Of a DNA stretch of 64,000 nucleotides, positions 63,768 to 64,000 are shown piece by piece; within the stretch, counting starts at the first letter, position 1; each line of letters begins with the position of its first letter. The DNA is from Roseateles hydrophilus. GTDB lineage: Bacteria; Pseudomonadota; Gammaproteobacteria; Burkholderiales; Burkholderiaceae_C. The position numbers and the translations under genes were made by a program. The notes beneath the pieces were generated by a model that saw only the letters and a list, made by a program, of their open reading frames with translations, made no database searches and was not told the DNA's origin. The stretch covers positions 62,001 to 126,000 of the forward strand of contig NZ_JAPPUY010000003.1 in the NCBI RefSeq assembly GCF_026712245.1, in the 5' to 3' direction.

Positions 63768-64000
63768 ATGACCTCCACCGCTCCCGCCGCCACGCCGCCC
63801 TCGCGGCTTGCGCTCTACCTGCAACTCATCCGCTGGGACCGCCCGGCCGGCTGGCTGCTGCTGCTGTGGCCCACGCTGGCGGCGCTGTGGATCGCGGCGG
63901 ACGGCTTCCCCGGCTGGCACCTGCTGATCGTCTTCACGCTGGGCACGGTGCTGATGCGCTCGGCCGGCTGCTGCGTGAACGACGTCGCCGACCGCGATTT
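63768..64000 (+). CDS. ubiA: 4-hydroxybenzoate octaprenyltransferase UbiA, N-terminal part
   Basis: The frame from the ATG at 63768 runs 77 codons to the window edge. It begins [20 protein letters not shown], followed by [21 protein letters not shown]. It reaches the first Asp-rich prenyl-diphosphate site NDVADRDF just before the edge. UbiA joins the prenyl chain to 4-hydroxybenzoate in ubiquinone synthesis and is an inner-membrane enzyme. The rest lies outside the window. Confidence 0.9.
   Translation, partial: MTSTAPAATPPSRLALYLQLIRWDRPAGWLLLLWPTLAALWIAADGFPGWHLLIVFTLGTVLMRSAGCCVNDVADRD

Overview
The window looks like a Burkholderiales (betaproteobacterial) chromosome around the replication origin. 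The order gyrB-dnaN-dnaA / oriC / rpmH-rnpA-yidD-yidC-mnmE, the high GC content, the non-phosphorylating arabinose genes and a PEP-CTERM protein all fit a Roseateles/Mitsuaria/Rubrivivax-like organism. The genus is inferred from family knowledge, not from a search.

Layout. (1) 1-12.9 kb is mobile DNA. It holds the start of an unknown gene at the left edge, an IS21-family element (istA/istB), two small regulatory or hypothetical genes, and a five-gene Tn7-like transposition module (tnsA, tnsB, tnsC and two different tniQ genes). Two small DNA-binding regulators follow. Two short promoter-terminator units with nearly the same promoter design sit on either side of the module. (2) 12.9-25.3 kb is a defence-type island. 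Its left part is a type I restriction-modification operon read leftward (an extra half-size S subunit, hsdM, hsdS, hsdR, and a YgjP-like metallopeptidase). A HigB toxin with a HigA-ImmA antitoxin/protease follows. The last part is a compact ubiquitin-like operon: a three-Ubl-E2 fusion, a JAB-E1 fusion and a DUF6527 zinc protein. (3) 25.6-35.5 kb is the conserved origin region. oriC lies between dnaA and rpmH, with two further DnaA boxes inside rnpA. (4) 35.5-55.1 kb is a pectin/arabinan catabolic locus with two divergent operons. The leftward operon has a sugar dehydrogenase, mutarotase, thioesterase, lactonase, a six-hairpin glycosidase and a PL10 pectate lyase. The rightward operon has 2-keto-3-deoxyarabonate dehydratase, two GH43 enzymes, GH51, GH97, a complete sugar ABC transporter, a FadR-type GntR regulator and a LysR regulator. 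A 425-bp inverted-repeat element is inserted inside the transporter operon. (5) 55.2-64 kb is ordinary chromosome: PBP1C, a membrane-anchored coiled-coil receiver protein, an ankyrin protein, two YbjQ-like proteins with an M48 peptidase, DUF2145, a PEP-CTERM protein and the start of ubiA.

How the parts work together. Arabinan and pectin side chains would be cut by GH43/GH51 and the pectate lyase. The ABC transporter would import arabinose or short oligomers, which would then be oxidised through arabinose, arabinonolactone and arabonate to 2-keto-3-deoxyarabonate. Arabonate dehydratase and ketoglutarate-semialdehyde dehydrogenase are not in the window. Two matching FadR-type half-palindromes in the divergent promoter are the likely control point. 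The most unusual content is the ubiquitin-like operon together with the half-S type I system and the HigBA-ImmA locus beside gyrB.
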